A stretch of 64,000 bases of DNA. Origin: Hysterium pulicare CBS 123377. Lineage: Eukaryota; Ascomycota; Dothideomycetes; Hysteriales; Hysteriaceae. Made by a program: the position numbers and the translations under genes. The notes below the pieces were generated by a model. It did not search any database, was not told the origin of the DNA, and saw only the letters and a program-made list of their open reading frames with translations. Positions 34,188 to 46,016 of this stretch are shown one piece after another. Every line of letters begins with the position of its first letter. Positions within the stretch are counted from its first letter, which is position 1. The DNA is taken from the NCBI GenBank assembly GCA_000467715.1, contig AJFK01000318.1, forward strand, positions 180,814-244,813, given 5' to 3'.

Positions 34188-37100
34188 ATGCCTTCTCCAC
34201 AACAGAACCCGCAATCCCCAGAAACCCCATCTCAGCAATCTTCACAACAGAACTCCATACAGGCTCCGGCAGGTGATTTTGGAGCTCTTATTCAAGCGCA
34301 AGTTTCTTCATCCCCACCAGCTGCCGCCGTCGCCTTTCCAAGCTCGGACGGGGCCACTCTTGTCAACTCCTCACCGTTTCCCCGAATCTCGACGTTGTTC
34401 AATCATAACATCACACCGATATCATACACTGATTCATCTTCATCACAACCGCCCTCCAACTCACCGTGCATTCGGCTTCCGGTACGCGTCTCTGAGCATC
34501 TTTCACGCTCGATGGCATCTCGCTTGAATGCTCTACAAATAGGTGATTCTGGGGCAGCAGATATTGGTGAATTGAATCTGGATGATTCAAACATAGACAC
34601 TTCTAGGGGCGAGGTTTCTGACGTAGAAGACTCTTTAGCTTCAATTACATTGGATTCGAGAAGTCGAACGAACGGCAACCGGAGGACAAACGACCACCAC
34701 AACAGTGAACAAATTGAAGACCGCTCACGTCGTGTTACATTCAAAACTACGCCTTCCTTACGAAGTATTGCGGAAACTACCCCCTCGTTCAGTCCTGAAG
34801 TCCTAGGAGCTTCGCCAGCAACACCCCGAAGTCCCTACCAGGCAGAAGATTCGGTCGCAATGTCGCAATTAGACCTCGCTCAATCCACTCCAGCGCCATC
34901 TTTCGGTATCACTTCTTCACCGCCACCGATATCGAATCAGCGTACACTGTTAGACGAGACTGTGTGGGAGGACAAAGTCGTCCTCATCAAATTGAGAGCA
35001 CCACAATATGGCAATGCCTACGAGAAACTGAATCTCGTCGAAGGCCACCTAAAGAAGCTATGCGAGCCTCGATTTCTAGCGCCATCTTTGTGTTCACCAG
35101 TCAAAGCTTTGCACCAAGCGGCCGAGTATAAAGCTCGACATCCGGGAGACCTCCTTCCGCCTGACCCTCGAATGCTACTAGTAATGGACAAGGACCGCTA
35201 TAGGCTTTGGTCACGAGCCCTTCACCTTTCTTCAACTTTGGAGCCTGGTTGGCTTAAGTACTACACCGAACTTTCGGATGAACAGTGCCGCTTACGATTT
35301 GCCAAAGTCGACGAAGATGAGAAGATCAAAGCTTACATGTTAAGATATATCCTGTTGTCACGGCAGGGTCAGAGCGATGAGATTCCATCATACATGGCTG
35401 GCCTGGTTGTTTTCAAATACCGGGATTTCTTCTACCTTAAGATGAACGTCCGCGCTCAAACTTGTTACGAGACGCTCGGAGATTTCTTCACGCAAGATTC
35501 GAAAGGTCGGACACTCGAGCAGATGCGTATATACATGATGAAAAAGTGCTCTTGTTCGAACCCTCATTACTCCGGATGGAACGAGGGCCACTATGAAGTC
35601 TCCACCGATGAAGACTTTGCCCGACCAGGGCACGTTCCGAGCGTAGATGATATCAACGCAGTCCTTGACAAGTCAACGCTTACTTACAACGACCTCCTTG
35701 CACACTTCGCCCACGGCATTGGAAGTGAGAAAGTATTCCTCGAACACATATATACGGCGACCTGTTGGGGCACGACCGAAAAGAAACAGATCCTGAAATC
35801 GACTCCGGCGCCATCTGCTGCAGAGACCATCATCAACTTGAACGTCAATGGCATGACATGGCAGGATATTCTTCACCGACTTCCGGGACGAGTACAAGAC
35901 ACGGTCAGATTCGGCTCCACGCTTAAACAAGTAGCGGTCTACGACCCAGAAACCGAGATGTACTTCCCTAAGTACAACTTGGCCGGAGTTCCCTTCGAGT
36001 ATTATGCCTACCCTAACCAAAAGTTCTTTATTCCCACTCGCGAAGAAAAACAAATCGATAGCATTCTTCGCCACAACGTCGAAGGCTTCACCTTCGCCCA
36101 ACTTCACGATTCTCTCACCTTCCTGGCCGGCAACAGCAATGTCGCTCAGATCCAGCGCTTCCTTGACTCAGTCGCTGTCTACGACTCGCTATACGGCCGA
36201 TATTTTACGAAAGCACTTGATCGAACCATGGAGCTGCGCGTCAGGGAAGATATGGCAAAAATACTCGGCACGGACGGAATGGATGTGGTGCCCTTTGTGG
36301 AGCAACTGAAAGTCAAGTTTGAGGACTACCCTAGCCTTAAAAATGGGGAAGCTATGTCGATGGATAAGCTCTTGTGGATAGTGGGCGATTTGAGCCATAT
36401 GCTGGAACCAAATGGTCGCCTTGTAAGTCTAAAAGCCCAAGAGACGTACGAAGCTCCATCAAGGGAGGAGATCGAAGAAATGCTAGGCACTAAAGAGATC
36501 CTGGAGAAGGGAGTCTCCTTTCGACAATTCGATCAGGCCTTCGAAGCTAAACTCCGAGATAACCTATCTGAGTTCCTGGAAAATCTCTACGCTGTAGCGT
36601 GGTACGATGCAAAGACTGGAAGATACCTCCATAAAAAGACGCAAAATGAAGTAGATCTAGAGGAACCTAAGTACCAGCCAAAGCCAGCTAGGAAGAGTCG
36701 ACCAAAGCAATTCGAAACTCCGTCCTATCCTCGCACCTCCGAACACACCCCCTCTCTCCAGCCTCAAGATTCCTCTTTCCAATTGCCTGGATGGCCGGAG
36801 CCCAACAATACCACCCTCGTCTGCTCCCTCCCCTCGAACCCCGGCTTCTACGTCACGGTGCCCGCGAAAGAGCATCTGATCCAAAAAGCCCAAAAGCTAA
36901 CAGAGCACGAAGCCGACGGCATCCTCTCGCTCTCAAAAGGGGATATCCAAGGTCTCGGTCCAGCCCTCTGGGCAGAAAAGCTGATCCTCCAGGCACTTCT
37001 GCACAAGGGCCCCTCCTCCGTTGCCGGCATCAAGGCGACAGAGGATGAAGCTTCCGTGCCCTCTCCTGCACAGGGCTATACCGCCAAAGAAGAACAGGAG

Positions 37101-37478
37101 CCACACTACCAGCCCTCCTCCCTCACAGCCCAAGACCTCTTCACCCGCCTCTCAGAGGTCTTGCCTTGTCGCTGGCATTTCCCCTCCGCAGACCCCACCG
37201 CCGAACCCTCCCTCCTCATTGTAGACGAATCCGTCTTCATAACGCCGCCTTTCACGAGTCGGGAGTGTGCGGCGCCGAAGGAGAAGCTGGGCGTGCTGGC
37301 TTATGTGAAGAGTAGGCTGGATAGGATACATGGCGGGATGAGGGATGAGGAGGAGTTTAGGGGGTTGAAGAGGGAGGAGGAGGCTGGAGGAGATGGGGAG
37401 GGCTCTGTTGATGGGGATGAGACTGAGGTGCTGGAGGTGGAGAAGAAGGGGTGGTTTGGGGGGTTCTCTTTGTGGTAG
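34188..37478 (+). CDS. 1096-residue protein with internal repeats, function unknown
   Basis: This is one uninterrupted exon. Residues 1-235 are disordered and rich in Gln, Pro and Ser. A helical region starts near 258 (ETVWEDKVVLIKLRAPQYGN). Between about 495 and 830 there are five diverged units: each begins with a short helix (MTWQDILHRL, FTFAQLHDSL, VSFRQFDQAF) and most end in a strand such as QVAVYDPETEMYFPKYN, SVAVYDSLYGRYFTKALD or AVAWYDAKTGRYLHKKTQ. This layout resembles repeated winged-helix-like modules, an inference from pattern alone. A linker and a helical C-terminal domain (about 885-1000) follow, and the end is acidic with a final GWFGGFSLW. It converges on the aldo-keto reductase gene with 183 bp between stops. 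I do not recognise the family. Confidence 0.85.
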   Translation: MPSPQQNPQSPETPSQQSSQQNSIQAPAGDFGALIQAQVSSSPPAAAVAFPSSDGATLVNSSPFPRISTLFNHNITPISYTDSSSSQPPSNSPCIRLPVRVSEHLSRSMASRLNALQIGDSGAADIGELNLDDSNIDTSRGEVSDVEDSLASITLDSRSRTNGNRRTNDHHNSEQIEDRSRRVTFKTTPSLRSIAETTPSFSPEVLGASPATPRSPYQAEDSVAMSQLDLAQSTPAPSFGITSSPPPISNQRTLLDETVWEDKVVLIKLRAPQYGNAYEKLNLVEGHLKKLCEPRFLAPSLCSPVKALHQAAEYKARHPGDLLPPDPRMLLVMDKDRYRLWSRALHLSSTLEPGWLKYYTELSDEQCRLRFAKVDEDEKIKAYMLRYILLSRQGQSDEIPSYMAGLVVFKYRDFFYLKMNVRAQTCYETLGDFFTQDSKGRTLEQMRIYMMKKCSCSNPHYSGWNEGHYEVSTDEDFARPGHVPSVDDINAVLDKSTLTYNDLLAHFAHGIGSEKVFLEHIYTATCWGTTEKKQILKSTPAPSAAETIINLNVNGMTWQDILHRLPGRVQDTVRFGSTLKQVAVYDPETEMYFPKYNLAGVPFEYYAYPNQKFFIPTREEKQIDSILRHNVEGFTFAQLHDSLTFLAGNSNVAQIQRFLDSVAVYDSLYGRYFTKALDRTMELRVREDMAKILGTDGMDVVPFVEQLKVKFEDYPSLKNGEAMSMDKLLWIVGDLSHMLEPNGRLVSLKAQETYEAPSREEIEEMLGTKEILEKGVSFRQFDQAFEAKLRDNLSEFLENLYAVAWYDAKTGRYLHKKTQNEVDLEEPKYQPKPARKSRPKQFETPSYPRTSEHTPSLQPQDSSFQLPGWPEPNNTTLVCSLPSNPGFYVTVPAKEHLIQKAQKLTEHEADGILSLSKGDIQGLGPALWAEKLILQALLHKGPSSVAGIKATEDEASVPSPAQGYTAKEEQEPHYQPSSLTAQDLFTRLSEVLPCRWHFPSADPTAEPSLLIVDESVFITPPFTSRECAAPKEKLGVLAYVKSRLDRIHGGMRDEEEFRGLKREEEAGGDGEGSVDGDETEVLEVEKKGWFGGFSLW

Positions 37479-37661
37479 ATTAGGCCTTCAGTTTTCCTGG
37501 ATATGTAATAGTAGCTAGCTATGCAGACGATCAGTCTAACGTCGGCTGAGGGCTAGATAGGCCCTTAAATTCTCATCTCACAGTTCGAACGGTATACGTG
37601 CACAGTAAGAAGAGTAGTGACGAGGGTAAAGCGTACGCTGCCCCATATTCATATCTACTAT

Positions 37662-38909
37662 CTAATATCCCTGAATATTCTTTGGAACATAAGGTTCTTC
37701 CAGATACTTAGCATCCTCATCACTAAGCCGAAAGTTCGAATTCTCAACAGCCTCATCAATCCTCGCCTTACTCGACAACCCAATGATAGGCATGACACCT
37801 TTCTTGATACACCAAGCCGTCGCCACACACGCCATGCTCACACCCCTCTTCTTCGCCACCTCCTCCACCCTATCCACAATCGCCTGATCGATCTTATCTT
37901 CCCTGTTCCTGATTAAATTGGCTAAGAACTTGTCCGTTGATTCGCGCTTCGTGGAGCGGTCGGTCCAGGGACGGGTGAGCACGCCTCGACCGACTGGGGA
38001 CCAGGGGATGAGACCGACGCCTGTGTCTTTGCAGTAGGGGATCATTTCGCGCTCTTCCTCGCGGTAGATCAGATTGTAGTAGTTTTGCATGCTGATGAAT
38101 TTGTGCCAGCCGTGCTTGTCGGCTATGTTTTGGAGGGTTTGAAATTCCCACGCTGCCATCTATTGCAAAGAAAGGTTAGCGATGAACGTATGGGAAGGGT
38201 GGATGAAAAGATAATGAGGGGGGAAGACGTACGGATGAGGCCCCAATATACCTAACCTTCCCACTCTCAATAACATCATTCAACGCCTTCATGATCTCCT
38301 CGCGAGGCGTGCTCCTATCCAGCCTATGGATCTGCAAGACATCGATGTAGGTGCCCAGTCGCTGTACGCTGGCGTCTACAGCGTCTAAGATGTGTTTCCG
38401 TGATAGGCCGACATTGTTCACCATGTCGCCATCGTTGGTTGAAACAGCGGCGATGGGGAGTTGTGATCCGTCAATTGAGACGCCGAAGTAGCATTTGGAG
38501 AGGATGACGATCTTGGAGCGGGGGATGTTGTATTTTTTGAGGGCTTTGCCGACTATTTCTTCGGACTTGCCGTGGGAGTAGGTGTCTGCCTGTAGTGAAG
38601 ATTGTCGTTAGCTGGACGAATTCTCTTTCTCGAGTGGCACAGAAAGAGGGGAGGAGGGGGGATATGTACGGTATCCCATGTATTGATGCCCTTTTTGTAG
38701 GCATGCTCGAGAAGAGGCAGCGATTGCTCCTCGTCCAATACCCACTGTTGCCAATCAGGCGAGCCGTAAGACATTGCTCCAACAATGACTTTGGAGACCT
38801 TGAGGCCGCTCTTGCCTAAGCTACATAGCTGTTAATATCACCATGGTTATTTGAAGAGCAAAAGAAGTGGAGTTACGCACTTGACGTATTCCATCTTTGA
38901 GGCAGACAT
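37662..38909 (-). CDS. Aldo-keto reductase
   Basis: Four exons (38909-38881, 38820-38670, 38589-38233, 38159-37662) join in phase to 344 residues. It should reduce aldehydes or ketones with NADPH in the cytosol. The TIM-barrel family marks are NTWDTADTYSHGKSEEIVG (catalytic Asp and Tyr), KIVILSKCYF (Lys), IDVLQIHRLD (His), GKVRYIGASS, NYYNLIYREEEREMIPYC, LIPWSPVGRGVLTRPW and the NADP-binding IIGLSSKARIDEAV. The pattern fits the oxidoreductase group related to yeast Aad enzymes and versiconal hemiacetal acetate reductase. The substrate cannot be told, and no biosynthetic cluster surrounds it. The first exon, MSASKMEYV, is only 29 bp. Confidence 0.92.
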
Positions 38910-39598
38910 TGTTGATTGGGTCTAGCTGTAGGTGGAGTTGCAATTGGTCTTGAAGCTGTGTAGAAGTCTAGGTTCAAGTGGAGATGTAGGTAGTTATTTC
39001 TTTTCTTTTGTTTTTTTAAATGTTCTCCACGGTGAGGGGCTACTGCTATAAACTCCGTTTATCGCCGACGAAGCTTTGTAAAAAGACTGCAAGCTGGAGT
39101 GGTCACTTCTAACGTGAGAAATTCCATCGTCCTCCTTTTTTCGTGATGCTTTATACTTGAAGTTTGCTTGTAGGCAGTGGGAGGCAACCGTAGGCAATCG
39201 TGTGCAGTAGCAATGGATGGAGGCCTGGAAGTAGTACATGGAGGGAGGCCTGGAAGATGTTCACGAAGTAAAGTGCGCTTAAACCCATCCTCAGGTCATC
39301 CATCTTTGATGCAGATACAGAACGATGTAGGGAGTACCGATATTGCATTGCGAAATATAACAAACTATAGAATAAGCAAGAACTTTTGGTGTTCCGATTT
39401 CAGATACCCCGAGGAATAGAACATGATGATATGAGTAATGTCAAGGTGATCAAGTCTCTACGGTGAACAGAAGATAGTTGTGCTGCAGCAGAGTAAACCA
39501 TCTTGTGTTTTGTCCGTTCGAAAGCGGAGTTGATTAGAATATGTGAACAAGCCTTGGCAAGGCACGCACCTCCGCTGACGAGACCGGTCTTAGAGACC
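38910..39598. other. Intergenic, no gene seen
   Basis: This is the promoter of the aldo-keto reductase and the 3' flank of the coiled-coil gene. It has short direct repeats of GGAGGCCTGGAAG (39219-39231 and 39243-39255). Confidence 0.5.
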
Positions 39599-41698
39599 TC
39601 ATATGCACCATCCATCATTCCACTTCACGATAACCAGCGCCTTGCTCAGAACCGTCCCATCTGTCCTCGCGGCATCCGAGTCTGACGCGTGGAAGCTTTT
39701 GCGTTCTACAAGGATCTGAGAGAGATCAAGCCGCTCTTGTGGCCGACCATCTGCTTGAGAAGGGGGTTCATTCGCATATTCCACAAGAGCTGGGAACAAG
39801 CACAACGCAGTCTTCCAACCTTCCCTGTTTTCTCCCAAAGCAAGGCGAGGAATTGATGTCCGTCCAGTCATGTACTCTGGATCGAGTCGTTGGCCGGGTT
39901 TAGGGAAAACCAGCACATACTTCCTCGTGCTGATGAGGAGCTCCGTCTTCAGCTTCAAAGCCTCTCGGAAACCAGCGCGAAACATGTCTCCCATTTTGCC
40001 TAAATTGCATTGCGGGAAAAGTGGTTCCAATACATAAGATAGTCGAGCAGCCAACTTATCGGCTTCTTCCGGAATTATCTCCTCCAAGAAGCGTTCTTCT
40101 CTGACGAGATCTTGATATGCCAAGTGGTCTTGAACCCGAAGTATTTCAACACTACCTGGTGGCTCGTCAGACAATCTGTAACTTCGTTTTCGGAGATGTA
40201 CACACCTAGTGAGATCATTTGCAGTCGGTATCTCTTCAAGATTGGCGATTCGTAAGCCCAGAAATCTGGAAAGGCTGATTCGAAAACCCATTCGTAAATT
40301 GCCGCACCTGTCAAAGCGTGGAGTGCCGATTGGAGCATGGAACGCTCGACAAATGATGTAAGACACCTCAAGACCGGTCTCCCTGTCTCTAATGCCGGAC
40401 CCAGGACTTGGGCTACGAGAGCTTCCATCTTCAATTCGCACTCAGGAGGGAGCTCGCTGGGCAGCTTGGGGCCACCCCCTTCAAGGAGACCGATTTCCAT
40501 CCATTGGTAAATGTCATACCACTTCCTGGTAATGGATTCCATGTTTAGTACGGGTGGAAAAGTCCAGGACTCGCGCTGAAGACCGACTGGATCGAATACC
40601 GAGGCCAATTGTTGTCCTAGCCTCATCACGTGCTGCTCTTTTTCCATGAGAGCGTTCCTCAATGATTCCTTTTCCATGCTCAGAATGTCCGCGATTTGAG
40701 GGTTCTCTCGCTGGGGTTTCGAGGTTGTAGCGAGCTCCTTCTGTAGGCCCAATACATTGTATTGTAATTCTCTATTCGATTTCTCCAGCTTATCATTCTT
40801 TGTCAGCAACGTCTCCCTCACTGTTTTCACAAGACCTCCGAAATCTGCCAAACCACTTTCCATCTTCGCTAGACCACTTTCCACCTTCCGCAAGAGAAAT
40901 CTTGCAGACTCCGCGGTTTCGATAATTGTTGGGCCATGCTTCAGTGTACACTCATCCTCCCTCTCGGAGCTAGAACCGGCAGTAGCCTGAACTTGGATAT
41001 CTGGTGCAGGTTGAGCGTTTCGGTCGCTTGCTGTCCCCGAAGCGAAATTGCGATTTGGGCCTGCCCGTGTATTAGGCTTCGGTGCTTTCGTTGATCGGCT
41101 CGAGGCTCCGGTTTGCTTTACACATAAGCATGAACACTTCTTCTCTGGAAACAGTCCTTTGTGATTTTGTACGTACCGCTGCTCTTTTCCTCGTGGGACG
41201 TTGACTTCCTACATCAGTCTGAAGAGACGAGTTGTAGTTATGCGTATAAGGCTCAACGGCAACCGATTGGTCTGCAAAGGCTGCAACTTCTGCCGCTGCA
41301 TTCTCCACTTCGTTAGAGTGGATTGATGCTGCCTCCACATGAAAATCACGCCGTTGCAAGAAAGCCTTCACATCTCTTCGAGCTTCCTCGATGTATTTCT
41401 GCTCGGTCTCCTTCAGTTTAAGACATACCAGACCCTGATCGATGAGTGTACAGAATGGATCTTTGAGATTCTTATATGAGTTTTTGCCAAGCTCAGATCT
41501 AGCTTTGTCGGTAAGCCGTCTGGCAGTACAATCTACCTTGAACTTTTGTTTCATATAATTAAGAAGGTCTTCTTTATGGAACTCAAGGCCGCGTTGTCGA
41601 CAATGGTCAACCCAAGCCAGCACGGTCGCCCACTCTTTCCATTCCCATAGCCGTACGGCATTACGTCCGACCTGTCGAATCTGAGCCGGTTCAGACAT
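39599..41698 (-). CDS. Lineage-specific coiled-coil protein (intact paralogue of the left-edge pseudogene)
   Basis: Three exons (41698-41177, 41115-40206, 40155-39599) join in phase to 662 residues. The N-terminal part (about 15-110) has tryptophan-spaced helices, VRLWEWKEWATVLAWVDHCR then LEFHKEDLLNYMKQKFKVDC, which resemble a Myb/SANT-like or helix-turn-helix fold. A basic linker (TRKRAA) spans intron 1. Residues about 245-345 form a coiled coil with near-repeats (KVESGLAKMESGLADF). The C-terminal 310 residues are helical and then end in a domain with LLISTRKYVLVFPKPG and ALCLFPALVEYA, shared with the pseudogene at 43-668. It is divergent from the Hsp70-like gene at 42407, with 708 bp between starts. 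No known family or function; a chaperone-partner role is only suggested by position. Confidence 0.82.
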
Positions 41699-42406
41699 AG
41701 GTATATTGATGGCTGGAATCAGAAAGTATGATTAGAGGTATGATTAGAGGTATGATTAGAGGTATGATGGTTGCGTAGACACTCAGAAAGTGAGAATGCC
41801 AGAAGCAAGGTAGTCAAAGAGGAAGCACAAGCAACAACAGTCATGTGAGAGGAAGGAGAGTGGGCCCGAAATTGCATCTTCCCATTAGCATCCCGACAAT
41901 CCATTTAAATGGTCCCGTTTCTCCTTCCACGCATGCCGTGTAATATTAAAAAACGAATCGATCCGTGGATTATGTGTGGCTATCTGTAGCCCCCAAATGT
42001 TCTTGCATTTGGTGGCACTGAGGCATGAAGCTCGGATTGGCAACACGCCAAAGCTTGAACACACTCATTGGCCCACGGCGGCCATGCTGTTTACATGAAG
42101 GCCCGCGTACAGTAAGTTTACGGGTGGCTGCATTTTTTCAATATTTCAACCCTTGTTGCACACGGCATAGTCTCGCTTGGCGTTTGTTTGTACTACATGC
42201 ATGATACGTGAAAGTTGTACATCACAGTGATATCTCTGCGTCTATCCGTATCCCCGCCCGCCACATCTCGGTGATTCAAACATAAGAAAATACATTTATT
42301 TTCCTAGCGATCTTCCTCAATCACATTATGTACAAGTCACTTCCGAATATCCACAAATCATTTTCATTGTCAAGTCGAAGTTTTTTGTTGGAATTTTGTC
42401 CTCAGA
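41699..42406. promoter_or_regulatory. Shared divergent promoter region
   Basis: These 708 bp separate the start codons of the coiled-coil gene (minus) and the Hsp70-like gene (plus). They contain the 12-bp tandem repeat next to the minus gene and AT-rich DNA near 41940 and 42290. Co-regulation is plausible but unproven. Confidence 0.5.
41726..41768. repeat. 12-bp tandem repeat, 3.6 copies
   Basis: The unit GTATGATTAGAG occurs at 41726-41737, 41738-41749 and 41750-41761, with a partial fourth copy. It begins 28 bp upstream of the minus-strand ATG, so it is probably in the leader. Confidence 0.9.
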
Positions 42407-45031
42407 ATGGCCCCCCACCCCAACCAATCTTCTGAACATTCGACCGCCGCTACCACCGCACCAGAAACTGAGTGCGCTGTTCCAGGGCGGAGCCATAGGC
42501 TCAGACCCAGATCCATAACCGACTCCCAGAACGATAGGAACCTAGGCAGAGGGGCGAAAAGACGCAGGAAATATCTCTCCAAGCCTTTAACCAACTATAG
42601 GCGGTTTTACATAGGTATAGATTTCGGAACGACCAATTCAAAATTGGCCTTCGTTCTCTTAGAACCCGGTGTTCAAGAGAAAAGTATTCTGCCCAGAGAG
42701 ATCAAGCTACTGGGCGGCTACCCCTTGGATCCGATGCCATATGTTGCTCATAAAGGCGTGCCGACAGAATCTTGTTACCCCAACGTTGATACATATTTCC
42801 GACGGTCGACGAAGAACGTTTTCCAAGTTGCGGACGATGAGGATTCTGAGAGTGAGAAAGATGACGACAGCGTTGCAGAGGCTCGGCGCATGGATATCGA
42901 TCTCTCACTATTTCCGACCCTGGACGGCGAAAATTTGAACTTGAAAATGGATTTCCTGTGCGGATATCCGGTACAGGAAGCGTCTCAACCAATCTACTCA
43001 AGGGACAGAATTTGCTTCGTAACCAAGTTCAAGTTGCTTTTGGACAACTCTGACCTTACCCTCGAAACGAGAAAACATTTGTACCAGAATCTGGAAGAGC
43101 TCCAGAAACGTAGGCTTATTCATGAGTATGAGGACGTCATTGCAGACTACCTCACTCATCTTCTCCAACTCGCTAAGACCCGCTTGGAAGTGGAACACGG
43201 GCTTACATCTCAGGACTTGGTTGAAATCTCCATTGGTGTGCCCATCGTCTGGTCCCGACACGCTTCAAATACAATGGAGAGGGCCACGGAACTTGCAATG
43301 AGAAGGGTCAAATTCGCGAACATCTCGAGCAACGGTCGAGTGAGCAACTTCCTCATAGTATCCGAGCCAGAAGCAGCCGCGTCGTGGGTGCTTGAAGAGA
43401 TGCTCACATCAATTAAGGTACGCTATCCTAGATCCAGAAGATCTCCAAAACTGCTGACCAATGTAGGCAGGAGAGGTCATTGTCCTGATCGATGCCGGTG
43501 GAGGTACGGTTGACGCCATTACCTATAGAGTCAAGTTCGTTCACCCAGTTCGTCTGCAAGGGGAACCCGTTGAACCTGGAGGTAAGAGTGCTTTGGTTGC
43601 AATCATACTCGGAGGCGCTGATTATGATAGGAGGGCTTTTTGGCTCAAGCTTTGTCAACGAAAAGTTCCGCAGGAGACTCAAGGCTCTTCTCAAGGGCGA
43701 GCGCTACCTGGAGGATAAGAGCGAGGGGAAAACAGTTGACACTATCGTGGATGGCCTCATGTTAAAGTTTGAGAATGTCATCAAGAGACGGATGAATTTC
43801 GATGTGAAGATACATTGCGAGTACTTCTTTGAAGTCCCTGATCTGAGGATATGTGCTAGAAAAGGGTTCGGACTGAAATGGGGTACGACTGGACCCACTG
43901 GGTTTTGGATCTATAAGTAAGTTCCTCCGATTGTGTCTCATGCCATTGCTTATCTATCCCAGGGACGAATTCATGGAGGCATTCAGAGAATGCATGGGGG
44001 GTATCTCTGGAGTAATGATAGCCCAGATATATCGTGCCAAAGCTGCAGGTCTCATTCCAGATGTAAGGCCCAGGATTGTACTGAAAATTCGCTTGTCAAG
44101 CTGACATGAAGGACCACTTAGAAAGTCATCCTTACCGGCGGCTTTGGCGATAATCCTGCGCTGAGAAAGTTTTTACGAAAATCACTCGAAGATACCGATC
44201 CCAAAATCAAATTAGCGTACCGCGAGTATGTAAACTCAAGTATTTTTTGCCCTTGGGTGATATCTTCGCTTACGTTATATTCTAGTTCGTACTCAGCAGC
44301 TGCCGTCTCCGGAGGAGCCGTGCTGTGTGCCATGGATAGAGAGCATGCGCCAGAGCGGATGGTGCGGGCCAGTATTGGAGTGCTCCGGCACGAGGTTTGG
44401 GACGAGAAGAATGAAGCTTTGATGGGCGCAAAATCAAAGTTCGTCAAAAGCGAAACTGACGGTTATCTGTATTTGCGCAATACAATTGACTGGATGATTA
44501 AGAAAGTGAGTAGGATCTCTATTTGGGCAGCACCACAGAGTTACTAACCTTTGGATAGGGTAGCATTGTTGGACCTCAACGGAAATTTACACGGTCGTGC
44601 TCCCACACCTTCGATCCTGAAACAAAGAAACGCTTGATCCCGGAGGAGATCTTGTATGTGTCAGATACAAGCACTGAGTCTTTTTACCCAAGAGATCATG
44701 AGTACAACAAGGGTAAGCTTATCTCCTTCAGAATATAATGCCAATCGCATCTCCACTCTCGCTAATGCCACCGCCTACAGGATGCGAGGTACTTGGGAAG
44801 ATCCAATTTGACCTGACGCACCTTAGGGACGAGGGCAAGCTCAAGCTCTACAGGCCGCGGAAGAACCAGCCGCGGGTGAAACCTTACTTGGTTATCGAGT
44901 TCGAACTCGTCTTGGACCTTGATGGCAGAAACTTACAGGTCTATGCTGAGTACCGCGGCTGTCGTATTGAAGGCAAACGGAGTCAGTGGCAGGGCAGTTT
45001 TGCGTCGGCGTTCCCGCCTGGTACGAAATAG
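42407..45031 (+). CDS. Hsp70-superfamily ATPase, HSPA12-like
   Basis: Eight exons (42407-43417, 43467-43581, 43631-43916, 43963-44062, 44122-44225, 44286-44505, 44559-44712, 44781-45031) join in phase to 746 residues. The actin-like ATPase signatures are present: phosphate 1 FYIGIDFGTTNSK (67-79), phosphate 2 VLIDAGGGTVDA (about 343-354) and the adenosine motif VILTGGFGDNPAL (about 506-518). Between them are SIGVPIVWSRHA and VSEPEAAASWVLEE, typical of the HSPA12-type fungal proteins. There is no classical Hsp70 substrate domain; the C-terminal 230 residues are of another kind (VYAEYRGCRIEGKRSQWQG). The N-terminal 60 residues are basic, with RGAKRRRKY as a possible nuclear signal. Clients are unknown. 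Confidence 0.9.
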
Positions 45032-46016
45032 CTTTTGGAGTTGAATGGATGATGTAAGGGTGGAAATACCAGTACCGTGTATTCAAGGTGAATCTACATT
45101 TAGGTATACAGCCCACAAAGCTTGCTCTACACATCCATGATGCTAGCCATGTCCAATCGTACTGGACGTTGTGCCCTGTTTGTCTACCACCTAAGACTTA
45201 CTGCACTTCTTTCGAAAACTTCATTCGTCTCCTTCCTCCCATCATCACACTTACCTCGACAAATGTCGTGTCGCTACGATCTTGCGGGCTCACGTATAAC
45301 GGCATCATACATCGGTATGACAGGATACATACTTACTAAGTCAACCAAACGATACTATACGCCTCACTCATCCAACAGTAGAAACTACAGTACAAGTACG
45401 ACAACAGTCTCCCCACCCTCAAACTCATAATCACGTGGTTTTGTCCCAAAACGGAAAAGCATAATTGATTTCTCTCTACACACCATTCCGCACCCAATTC
45501 TCACGCACTCGGAAACTTACCTCGAGATTATGCAAGATACGTGATCAGATGCTCGGACCGTCGGCAGAGCACTCCCCTTTATTGCCTTGATACTACGCGA
45601 CCATGTCGTATGAGGTAGGTAGATGGGCTTCTTGTGTTGTTATGGCAGTTACTATGGCAACTATATAGTCTTCCGTTTTAGGCCTCATAGATAAATTCTA
45701 CGAATATGTAGTGATCATAGAAGTACCGTGAACGCGTCCGATCTCTTAATAACCAACATCAGTCCCAGTCAAGGTGAAGAAATATGCGTAATCGTTCATA
45801 GTCACTTGCACCTTGGAGTAGGTAGATATGGGCTCTTTCTTTTAACTAGCGAAGGGAGAAAGAATCCCTCCAGCCATAAGCTGCTGCTCTAAGAATATCC
45901 CATTGGTCTGAATAGAAAACCTGTACCAAGCTTTAACTAGAACCACCGCTTCCTTCTCATCAGCTGGCGAGAGACACCCATAATCCATCTTGACCTCAAT
46001 TCTCACCGTTCACCCC
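45032..46016. other. Intergenic between convergent genes
   Basis: This is the 3' flank of the Hsp70-like gene and of the Rad51-paralogue-like gene. Only overlapping ORFs in AT-rich DNA are seen. Confidence 0.55.
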
